A stretch of 11,848 nucleotides of DNA, taken from positions 28,976-40,823 of the forward strand of contig MGOE01000104.1 in assembly GCA_001797035.1 (NCBI GenBank). The letters are read 5' to 3'. The DNA comes from Chloroflexi bacterium RBG_16_72_14 (GTDB taxonomy: Bacteria > Chloroflexota > Limnocylindria > Limnocylindrales > CSP1-4). Shown here piece by piece: positions 6,518 through 11,848 of this stretch. The notes under the pieces were generated by a model. It had not been told where the DNA came from, made no database searches, and was given only the letters and a program-made list of their open reading frames with translations. A program made the translations under genes and the position numbers. The stretch's first letter is position 1. Each line of letters begins with the position of its first letter.

Positions 6518-6727
6518 ATGTACCACCCGCAACTGATGTACGAGCTGGCGAAGCTGCGCATCGCAGAGGACCTGCGTCAGGCAGAACGCGAGCGGCTCGT
6601 CCGGCAGGCCGGGTCGATGGAGCCGTCGGGCAGCATCGACAGCGTTCAGTTCCGGGAGCGCCTCACCCGCCTGTTCGACGCGATCCGCCCGTCGATCCGC
6701 GACGGCGTCGCGCCCACCGGCGCGTGA
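6518..6727 (+). CDS. 69-aa small soluble protein, function unknown
   Basis: A short, highly charged protein beginning MYHPQLMYELAKLRIAEDLR, followed by QAERERLVRQAG. The N-terminal 30 residues should form a single amphipathic helix with E/K/R/Q on one face and L/I/M/Y on the other. A second helix covers about 42-60 (DSVQFRERLTRLFDAIRPSI), after a Gly/Ser/Pro linker. I have the impression that short proteins beginning like this recur in high-GC Gram-positive and Chloroflexota genomes, but I know of no assigned role. There is no signal peptide, metal site or membrane segment. The strong ribosome site, the sharp change from non-coding-like to helix-forming sequence at the ATG, and the downstream hairpin support a real gene. 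It stands alone between a divergent methyltransferase and a separately promoted gene. Confidence 0.7.
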   Translation: MYHPQLMYELAKLRIAEDLRQAERERLVRQAGSMEPSGSIDSVQFRERLTRLFDAIRPSIRDGVAPTGA

Positions 6728-6764
6728 CATCGCGAACCGCAGGCCGGTCGGGGGCCGGCGAGGA

Positions 6765-6796
6765 GGGTCCGTGCTGCCGGGAGGTGGCACGGATCC
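6765..6796 (+). terminator. strong hairpin after the 69-aa gene
   Basis: GGGTCCGTGCTGCC (6765-6778) can pair with GGTGGCACGGATCC (6783-6796) around a GGGA loop, a 14-bp stem with three G-U wobbles. It begins 38 bp after the stop at 6727 and is followed by TTCGTGGTT, so the U-run is poor. A termination or RNA-stabilising role is the likeliest reading, because a new promoter starts a few bases on. Confidence 0.5.
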
Positions 6797-6803
6797 TTCG
6801 TGG

Positions 6804-6831
6804 TTGACGCGTGGCGCCGCAGGCCTAGAGT
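6804..6831 (+). promoter_or_regulatory. sigma-70 type promoter of the 125-aa gene
   Basis: TTGACG (6804-6809) and TAGAGT (6826-6831) are separated by 16 bp, a good match to -35 and -10 boxes. They lie about 55 bp before the ATG at 6886, so transcription would start near 6838. This is the clearest promoter in the window. Confidence 0.6.
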
Positions 6832-6885
6832 GACGCACCTGAGTGCGGCCGAATCACGGGCCGCGACGAGGAGGGAGCCGCTCCC

Positions 6886-7263
6886 ATGCACCAGCAGATC
6901 AGGACCGTGCCTGCGAAGTCCACGCCGGACCTGCAGGCATTCCTCGCGGTGCTCGAGAAGGCACGCGTCAACATCGAGGCCGCGGGCGGCGGCGACGTCG
7001 AACGGGGCGGCGAGTTCGCAATTGCCGTGGCCCACGAGGCCAGCAATCACGCCATGACGGTGCTCCGAAAGGCCGGCTACAAGCCGCGCCTGGTCGACGT
7101 CGACCGCTACGCCCTCGCGAACAGCCCCGGCCAGCTGCTCGCCTCCGTGGCGGAGGTGGCCGCGAAGAATGCCAAGTCGGGCCTCGTCATCAGGGATGTC
7201 TCGATCGGGGTACCCGACGACGAGGGCCGGATCCAGGTGCAGATCTACTCCGAGGCACCGTAG
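6886..7263 (+). CDS. 125-aa ACT-like small protein, function unknown
   Basis: A 125-aa soluble protein with an ACT-domain-like alternation. A helix, LQAFLAVLEKARVNIEAAGG (16-35), is followed by a strand GGEFAIAVAHE (41-51), a helix NHAMTVLRKAGYKPRLVDV (54-72), a helix GQLLASVAEVAAKNAK (82-97) and a strand pair around LVIRDVSIGV and GRIQVQIYSE (about 100-123). ACT domains bind small ligands such as amino acids and usually act as regulatory modules; here the domain appears to stand alone. The ligand and partner are unknown, and the family call is by fold pattern only. The ATG at 6886 follows a strong GAGGAGGGA (6868-6876). The last 19 bp overlap, tail to tail, the end of the LuxR-family regulator on the other strand. 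Confidence 0.65.
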   Translation: MHQQIRTVPAKSTPDLQAFLAVLEKARVNIEAAGGGDVERGGEFAIAVAHEASNHAMTVLRKAGYKPRLVDVDRYALANSPGQLLASVAEVAAKNAKSGLVIRDVSIGVPDDEGRIQVQIYSEAP

Positions 7264-10200
7264 TCGGAGCTCGTGCGCTCGAGGCCCACGCGAGCGCCCA
7301 CCATCGCCGCACCCACACGGTTGGTCACGCCGAGCTTGTCCAGGATGTGGGTCACGTGCACGGCGGCAGTCTTGCGCGTGATGAACAGCCGCTCGGCGAT
7401 CTCACCGTTCGTGAGGCCGGCGGTGACGAGCTCGAGCACCTCGACCTCGCGCGCGGAGAGCCCGAGCGCCATCGCCGCGGCCCGAGGGCCAGCCGGCTCC
7501 ACTGAGGGCACGCTCGCGACGGGGGATTCGACGGTCTCGGCCGGCCGGGCCGCGGATCCGATGCGAGCCCGTGACGCCAGGGCGGCGACCGCCGCGGCGA
7601 GCGGGCGCGCCCCGGCCCCCCCGGCAACCGATCCCGCGTCGCGCAGGAGGTGGGCGACATCGGCCCGGAGTCCGTGGGTCCGGAGCTCGGCCTCGGCGGA
7701 CCGCAGGCGCGCGTAGGCAGCCGTGAGCGGGTCGGGCACGGAATCGAACGCACCGATCGCCTCCCGCCAGGCGGCCGCACCGCTGTCACCGGTCGCCCGG
7801 GCCAGCTCCCCGCGTGCCAGCGCGACGAAGCCCCGCCCGCTGGTCGTCGTGACCCGGGGAGCCAGCCAGTCGAGCCGAGAGCGCAGACGATCGAGGCACG
7901 GCGCCAGCCCCTCGAGCACAGCGGGCGAACGCCTGGCCCGAGCCGCCTCCGCGAGCTCGGCGACACCTCGCAGCCCGAGTGCGACGAGCGGCGCCGACCA
8001 CAGGACGTCGTCGAGGCCGTCGAGTCTCGCGAGACCGGCCTCGGCCGCATCGACTGCCGCCGCGGGCCGGTCCGACCAGGCGAGCGCCTCCGCCTCGACT
8101 GCCGCGACATACGCGGCCACGTCCGGGTCCAGTGATGGCAGGTCGATCTCCGAGCGCCACCGCTCGGCGGCCTCATGGTCCCCGCGGATCGCGGCGATCC
8201 GGGCCCAGACCGTCGAGAGGTACACCGTCCCGCGCCCACTCGGGTCGAGCGCGAGGCCGTCGTCCGCCGCCTCCACGGCCTCGTCGAGGCGCCCCAGTCG
8301 CATCAGCGCGTCCCCGACCAGGGCCGCAAGGTCCTGCCCGAAGCGGCGCTCCAGGCCGGCCTCGCGCGCCTCGACCAACCCGGCCCGTGCCTCGCCGACA
8401 GCCGCCTCGAGGTGGTCGGCCGCCGCGAGGTTGAGGGCGAGATTGTGGTGGCCCACGATGAGCATGTCCGCCCGGCCGGCCAGCCTCGCGATCCGGCACG
8501 CCTCGCGGAGCTCCTCGATGCCCGCCTCGATCTCGCCCAACGCCACGAGATCGGACCCGAGCATGTTCCGCGCCCGGCTCTCCTCGGCGGGCGCCTCGGC
8601 CGCGATGGCGCATGCGATCGCGGCCTCGCACAGCGTGCGTGATTCCGCCCACCGGCCCTCGCCCATGAGGGCCCCGCCGAGCGACCCGAGCACCTTCGCC
8701 CGCTCCTGCGTCGGCGGCTCGGCAGGGACGAGCCTGGCCGCCTCGCGGTGCGAGGCAAGGGCGGCTTCGCCGTCACCCACCGCCCACTGCAGGTAGCCGA
8801 TCCGCGAGTGGAGCAGCCCGGCCGTGACGGGCTCCGCCGACGGGTCAACGAGCTTGAGCGCGGCTCGGGTGAGCTCCAGGGCCCTCGTGAACTCACCGGC
8901 CAGGTCCGCGTCGTCAGCGGCCCTGCTGCGCAGGCCGATCCGAGCCGGGCCGTCTGCGGTTCGGGCTGGAAGACGTGGCTCGAGGTCGAGGGCTCGCTCG
9001 AGATGGCGGTGGGCGTCCGCGTAGGCATGCACCGCCTCCGCCGCCGCGGCGGCCTCGATCGACCGTGCGTACGCCTCGGCGGCGAGCCCCGCCTCCGCGA
9101 AGTGGACAGCCAGCTCGCCTGCGGCGCCGACGGGGCTGGTGTCGGCCAGCTCCGGGCGGGCCTCGAGACGCCTGGCGAACCGTTCGTGGAGCCGGCGCCG
9201 TGCACCCGGCAGCAGCTGCCGCTCGACGACCTCGCGCAGCAGCTCGTGGCGGAACCGGTATCGCTCGGTGTCGGGCTCGCGATCGAGCACGCCGTTCGCT
9301 AGCGCCGCGCGGAGCGGCTCGTCGATCTCGGTCTCCGGCACTCCGAGCACCTCGGCCAGGAGCCGGTCGTCAACAGGTCGGCCGGCGATGGCCGCCGCCT
9401 CGACGACCGTCCTCGCGGCCGCATCGAGGCGGCCGACTCGGGCGAGAAGCACCTCGACGGCTGATCTCGGACCGCCGGCGTCGTCGGTCCCGGCGGCGTA
9501 CAGCTCCTCCACGAACAGCGGATTGCCTTCCGATCGGCGCCAGATCCGGTCGGCGAATTCGGGTGCGACCTCGCCACCGGCGATCAGGCGCAGCTGGTGT
9601 TCGACGCCTGCACGGTCCAGGCGTCCGGGCTCCACGACGGCCGTGAGCGGCGACCGCTCGATCTCGGCGAGCCACGCCAGGATCGGATGGCCGTGCGGGA
9701 GGTCGTCATCGCGAACGGTGAGCACGATGGCGAGCCGCTCGTCGGTGAGGTTCCGGGACAGGAACGTGAGCAGGTCGCGGGTCGCCCGGTCGATCCAGTG
9801 GACATCCTCGACGACGAGCACGGTGGGTCCCTGCGCGGACAGCGCTCCCAGGAGACCGAGCACCCGCTCGAACAGCCGCGCCTGGGCGAGCCCCGAGGTG
9901 AGCAGGCCGGGCGACGGCGGGGCCAATGGGTCGTCCGGCCGGCCACCTGTTCCCGGGTCGGTTCCGCCGGCCCCGAGCTCGGGGACGAGGACCGCCAGGT
10001 CCCGCCGCCCCGGTCCCAGGATGCGCTCGAGGGACTCCGGTGCGATGGTTCGCGCAAGCCGGCGCAGCGCCTCGGCGATCGGGAGGTACGGAAGACCGGC
10101 GGCGCCGATGTCGAGGCACTCGCCCGAGAGGACGAGCGTCCCGGCCGGCAGCCGCGCCGCCGCCTCGCCGACGAGGCGCGACTTGCCGATCCCGGCCTCG

Positions 10201-10316
10201 CCCCGGACGACGACGAAGCGGGGGGCACCGGCAGTCGACGCGGCGATCGCCGCCGCGATGCTCGCGAGCGCGTCGTCACGCCCGACGAGAAGAGGACTCG
10301 AGATCCGCGCGGGCAT
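7245..10316 (-). CDS. LAL-type (MalT-like) LuxR-family ATPase transcriptional regulator
   Basis: A 1023-aa cytoplasmic regulator. The N-terminus (about 8-300) is an AAA/NTPase domain with Walker A GEAGIGKS (39-46) and Walker B LVVEDVHWID (167-176), inside the family's usual LVGRDDAL...FVVVRGEAGIGKSRLV context. A long alpha-helical middle (about 450-870) is rich in A, L and E with TPR-like units, for example YARSIEAAAAAEAVHAYADA. The C-terminus (about 953-1012) is a LuxR helix-turn-helix: LSAREVEVLELVTAGLTNGE, then IAERLFITRKTAAVHVTHIL and DKLGVTNR. Length suits LAL proteins, which couple ATP and inducer binding to activation of target operons, MalT being the known model. Inducer and targets are unknown; no neighbouring operon is clearly its target. 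The ATG at 10316 is where family-like sequence starts. There is no convincing ribosome site before it. The frame stays open far upstream, but that part runs through the hairpin at 10388-10419 and another gene. Confidence 0.9.
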   Translation of the reverse strand: MPARISSPLLVGRDDALASIAAAIAASTAGAPRFVVVRGEAGIGKSRLVGEAAARLPAGTLVLSGECLDIGAAGLPYLPIAEALRRLARTIAPESLERILGPGRRDLAVLVPELGAGGTDPGTGGRPDDPLAPPSPGLLTSGLAQARLFERVLGLLGALSAQGPTVLVVEDVHWIDRATRDLLTFLSRNLTDERLAIVLTVRDDDLPHGHPILAWLAEIERSPLTAVVEPGRLDRAGVEHQLRLIAGGEVAPEFADRIWRRSEGNPLFVEELYAAGTDDAGGPRSAVEVLLARVGRLDAAARTVVEAAAIAGRPVDDRLLAEVLGVPETEIDEPLRAALANGVLDREPDTERYRFRHELLREVVERQLLPGARRRLHERFARRLEARPELADTSPVGAAGELAVHFAEAGLAAEAYARSIEAAAAAEAVHAYADAHRHLERALDLEPRLPARTADGPARIGLRSRAADDADLAGEFTRALELTRAALKLVDPSAEPVTAGLLHSRIGYLQWAVGDGEAALASHREAARLVPAEPPTQERAKVLGSLGGALMGEGRWAESRTLCEAAIACAIAAEAPAEESRARNMLGSDLVALGEIEAGIEELREACRIARLAGRADMLIVGHHNLALNLAAADHLEAAVGEARAGLVEAREAGLERRFGQDLAALVGDALMRLGRLDEAVEAADDGLALDPSGRGTVYLSTVWARIAAIRGDHEAAERWRSEIDLPSLDPDVAAYVAAVEAEALAWSDRPAAAVDAAEAGLARLDGLDDVLWSAPLVALGLRGVAELAEAARARRSPAVLEGLAPCLDRLRSRLDWLAPRVTTTSGRGFVALARGELARATGDSGAAAWREAIGAFDSVPDPLTAAYARLRSAEAELRTHGLRADVAHLLRDAGSVAGGAGARPLAAAVAALASRARIGSAARPAETVESPVASVPSVEPAGPRAAAMALGLSAREVEVLELVTAGLTNGEIAERLFITRKTAAVHVTHILDKLGVTNRVGAAMVGARVGLERTSSDYGASE

Positions 10317-10387
10317 GTCAGGGCGATGGTACGGGGCGGCACAATCCCGTCTCGGCGGCGGGGGTGTGGAAGGATCGAGGTCACGGC

Positions 10388-10419
10388 GAAACGCCGTCCC
10401 GGCATCGGGACGGCGTTTC
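10388..10419 (-). terminator. perfect 14-bp hairpin after the 88-aa gene
   Basis: GAAACGCCGTCCCG (10388-10401) is exactly complementary to CGGGACGGCGTTTC (10406-10419), with a GCAT loop. On the minus strand it starts 49 bp after the stop of the 88-aa gene and ends about 70 bp before the start of the LuxR-family regulator. It lacks a long U-run, only TTTC within the arm. It very probably ends or protects the 88-aa transcript; it could also work in the other direction. Confidence 0.65.
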
Positions 10420-10468
10420 CGTGGCTTGGCTCGGCGCACCGGCTTGCTGGCTCGGCACGCACGGGGCA

Positions 10469-10735
10469 TCACTGCGCGAGGCGGACGCCGTTCGAGCCGC
10501 CAGAACCCCGGGAGGCACCGGAGCTGGGGGACTGGGCGGAGCTGTCGGTGCTCCAGCCGTGATCGTGGGTAACCGGCGCCGCGCCGGCGGCGGGTGCGGC
10601 CTGGGGCTGGGTCGCCGTCGACTGGCCGAACGCCAGCAGGACAACGAGCGCGATGGCGAGGATGACCGCGCCGAGCGCGGTACCCAGCTGGCGCATGCCC
10701 GGGGTCGCCTGGACGGGGCGGGACGCTGCAGACAT
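10469..10735 (-). CDS. 88-aa single-TM protein with low-complexity tail
   Basis: An 88-aa protein with a short N-terminal tail, one membrane helix at about 17-37 (LGTALGAVILAIALVVLLAF) and a tail rich in Pro, Ala, Ser and Gly. In the tail the only distinctive element is THDHGWST (56-63), which has two histidines, an aspartate and a tryptophan close together and might bind metal. I do not recognise a family. The start is well supported: GGGAGG (10746-10741 on the minus strand) lies five bases before the ATG at 10735. The gene has its own hairpin downstream and no partner gene, so it looks monocistronic. The helix lacks a clear signal-peptidase site, so membrane anchoring is more likely than secretion. 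Confidence 0.65.
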   Translation of the reverse strand: MSAASRPVQATPGMRQLGTALGAVILAIALVVLLAFGQSTATQPQAAPAAGAAPVTHDHGWSTDSSAQSPSSGASRGSGGSNGVRLAQ

Positions 10736-10961
10736 CTGTTCCTCCCTTGACGCCTGGCGGGCTCCGAAACCTTCGTGCCCCGGTACCGGCGTCTCGTGAT
10801 GCCGTCATCCTCGGCGCGGTCGAGCGCGGTGTAATCGGGCACCTGACCGACGCGACGCGCGCCACGTACCTCAAAGTCGGTTCGCATGCGGGGGAGGTGC
10901 CTTACCGGTCTCACCGCACCGGCGCCCAAGGGTGCTATCATCGATAGCAGAGGTGGATGAT
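10736..10961. other. divergent intergenic region between the 88-aa and fitA-like genes
   Basis: No gene is visible in these 226 bp. The left end holds the ribosome site of the 88-aa gene. A 10-bp palindrome CCGGTACCGG lies at 10780-10789. The right end holds the FitAB operator and ribosome site. I see no convincing minus-strand promoter. Confidence 0.5.
10933..10949. promoter_or_regulatory. palindromic FitAB-type operator over the -10 box
   Basis: TGCTATC-ATC-GATAGCA is a perfect 7-bp inverted repeat with a 3-bp centre, ending 12 bp before the antitoxin GTG. It contains TATCAT (10936-10941), a good -10 box, so a bound repressor would block the promoter. From memory, gonococcal FitAB recognises TGCTATCA/TGATAGCA half-sites, and the left half here matches that word exactly. 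I see no good -35 box. Autoregulation by the FitA-FitB complex is inferred. Confidence 0.7.
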
Positions 10962-11192
10962 GTGAGCCAGCTGATTGTTCGGAATGTCGGCGAGGAGATC
11001 GTTCGGGCGCTCAAGCGCCGGGCCGCGCGGCACGGCCGTTCAGCCGAGGCCGAGCACCGCGAGATCCTGAGCGCAGCCCTCCAGGCCGACATCGACCGGG
11101 AGTCCTTCAAGGCCTTCCTCGCATCGATGCCCGACGTCGGCGAGGACGCCGACTTCGAGCCCAGCCGCGATCTCCCGCGGCCCGTTTCGTGA
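10962..11192 (+). CDS. fitA: FitA-like ribbon-helix-helix antitoxin
   Basis: A 76-aa antitoxin. The N-terminal ribbon-helix-helix DNA-binding domain is plain: strand SQLIVRNVG (2-10), helix EEIVRALKRRAARHGRS (11-27) and second helix AEAEHREILSAAL (28-40). The C-terminal part (about 45-76, with DADFEPSRDLPRP) is acidic and flexible, as expected for the segment that wraps the toxin and blocks its active site. The GTG at 10962 is preferred because AGAGGTGG (10949-10956) precedes it at good distance and the RHH domain starts at once; an in-frame GTG at 10932 is inside the operator. The stop overlaps the toxin GTG start as GTGA, which couples translation so that antitoxin is made first. An out-of-frame ATGATGTGA overlaps the start codon. 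Confidence 0.85.
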   Translation: MSQLIVRNVGEEIVRALKRRAARHGRSAEAEHREILSAALQADIDRESFKAFLASMPDVGEDADFEPSRDLPRPVS

Positions 11193-11599
11193 GTTGGCTC
11201 GTCGACACCAACGTCCTGTCAGAGCTGCGCAAGGGCGACCGGGCGAACGCGGGGATCCGCGCCTGGTTTGACGCGGCGCGCGAGACCGAGCTGTTCACCA
11301 GCGTGCTGGTGCTCGGCGAGGTCCGCCGGGGCATCGAATCGATCAGGCGGCGCGACGTCGCGTCTGCGCTCGCGCTCGAGCAGTGGCTCGCCCGCCTGAC
11401 CACGGGCTTCGCGGACCGGGTGCTGCCGATCGACCACCGGGTCGCCGATCGATGGGGTGCCCTGAACGTCCCCGATCCCGTCCCAACGGTCGACGGGCTG
11501 CTCGCCGCCACGGCCCTCGTGCACGACCTCGTGCTGGTCACCCGCAACACCCGTGACGTGGCGCGGACTGGCGTGTCGCTGCTCGATCCGACGACCTAG
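11189..11599 (+). CDS. fitB: FitB-like PIN-domain ribonuclease toxin
   Basis: A 136-aa PIN-domain protein, the toxin of the pair. PIN toxins of the FitB/VapC group are Mg2+-dependent RNases that cut cellular RNA and slow growth when the antitoxin is lost. The acidic quartet is complete: D6 in LVDTNVLSE, E44 in VLGEVRRG, D102 in TVDGLLAATA and D123 in TRNTRDV. The ending GVSLLDP is typical of FitB relatives. Length matches the family, and no catalytic residue is lost, so it is probably active. It starts with GTG overlapping the antitoxin stop by 4 bp. Target RNA is unknown; the module could serve in stress response or only in its own maintenance. Confidence 0.9.
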   Translation: MSWLVDTNVLSELRKGDRANAGIRAWFDAARETELFTSVLVLGEVRRGIESIRRRDVASALALEQWLARLTTGFADRVLPIDHRVADRWGALNVPDPVPTVDGLLAATALVHDLVLVTRNTRDVARTGVSLLDPTT

Positions 11600-11634
11600 G
11601 GACAGTCGCCGACCCTCTCGCCGGTCACCCACGA

Positions 11635-11664
11635 TGTCGGTCCCGGGGCCGACGGGCACCGACA
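11635..11664 (+). repeat. 7-bp inverted repeat after the toxin gene
   Basis: TGTCGGT (11635-11641) pairs with ACCGACA (11658-11664) around a 16-base GC-rich loop, 35 bp after the fitB stop. It has no U-run, so it is at best a weak terminator. Confidence 0.3.
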
Positions 11665-11723
11665 GGGCCGCCGCTTGACCCGGCCGCCGGGCAACGACAC
11701 GGCCGCCGCGCAGGATTGACCCG
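11660..11723. repeat. imperfect direct repeat before the lipoprotein gene
   Basis: CGACAGGGCCGCCGC (11660-11674) recurs with one change as CGACACGGCCGCCGC (11695-11709). TTGACCCG follows each copy, at 11675 and 11716. TTGACC resembles a -35 box, but no good -10 follows at the right distance from either copy. It may be chance in GC-rich DNA or a duplicated regulatory unit. Confidence 0.35.
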
Positions 11724-11773
11724 TGGATGGACAATGCGCGCACCAGCGTCATTGAGCATGGGGTGATCGATAC

Positions 11774-11848
11774 ATGCGGCGACTTCGGGTGACGGTCGGC
11801 CGCGTCCTGGCGGCGCTCGCGATCGGGGCGATCGTGGCCTCGTGCGGC
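11774..11848 (+). CDS. lipoprotein, N-terminus only (runs off right edge)
   Basis: The ATG at 11774 opens a frame that reaches the window end with 25 codons visible. They read as a complete lipoprotein signal peptide: basic start MRRLRVTVGR, hydrophobic core VLAALAIGAIVA, and a lipobox VASC with the cysteine at residue 24 to be lipidated. This predicts export through Sec and anchoring on the outer face of the membrane. The mature protein is outside the window; solute-binding proteins are the most common class with such a signal, but nothing shows this. GGGGTG at 11760-11765 may serve as ribosome site. Confidence 0.65.
   Translation, partial: MRRLRVTVGRVLAALAIGAIVASCG

Noticed and set aside
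9139..10572. 477-codon plus-strand open frame opposite the LuxR-family regulator
   Set aside because: Ser/Arg-rich antisense shadow of a gene with clear Walker and HTH motifs.
10317..10874. 186-codon N-terminal extension of the LuxR-family regulator
   Set aside because: It would run through a perfect hairpin and a gene with its own ribosome site, and its translation is unlike the family.
1..11848. tRNA, rRNA, CRISPR array, insertion sequence or prophage
   Set aside because: Looked for cloverleaf-like sequence, regularly spaced repeats, terminal inverted repeats and transposase or integrase motifs; none seen.

Overview
The window is an ordinary-looking stretch of very GC-rich chromosome (roughly 70% G+C by eye) from a free-living bacterium. 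Gene content is an ABC-2 exporter with a ChrB-like protein, a large LuxR-family ATPase regulator, a FitAB toxin-antitoxin pair, several small membrane proteins and a lipoprotein signal peptide. This fits a soil or sediment Chloroflexota (Limnocylindria-like) or a deep-branching Actinomycetota. Chloroflexota is my weak preference, and nothing here settles it. I see no rRNA, tRNA, CRISPR array, insertion sequence or phage gene.

Layout, left to right. (1) Positions 2-850 hold the 3' part of an SMP-30/gluconolactonase-type beta-propeller. (2) A 216-bp gap carries two abutting CRP/FNR-type boxes (TGTGA-N6-TCACA). It leads into a three-gene plus-strand operon at 1067-4246: ABC ATPase, a 12-TM ABC-2 permease that overlaps it by 11 bp, and a ChrB N-terminal-domain protein 14 bp further on. 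(3) Three minus-strand genes follow at 4256-6239: a DUF3592-like two-TM protein, a four-TM protein and a class I methyltransferase. (4) Two short plus-strand genes of unknown role, 69 and 125 aa, lie at 6518-7263, separated by a strong hairpin and a recognisable promoter. (5) A 1023-aa LAL-type (MalT-like) regulator occupies 7245-10316 on the minus strand and overlaps the 125-aa gene tail to tail. (6) An 88-aa single-TM protein on the minus strand (10469-10735) has a perfect 14-bp hairpin just after its stop. (7) A FitA/FitB toxin-antitoxin operon at 10962-11599 has a perfect palindrome over its putative -10 and next to its ribosome site. (8) A lipoprotein gene starts at 11774 and runs off the right edge.

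The best functional units are the exporter operon, where energy-coupling subunit, membrane subunit and ChrB-like partner are probably made together under a CRP-family regulator, and the self-regulated FitAB module. I did not find a clearly undescribed multi-gene system. The observations most worth following are the tandem CRP boxes, the ChrB-exporter linkage, the FitAB operator geometry and the small uncharacterised proteins.
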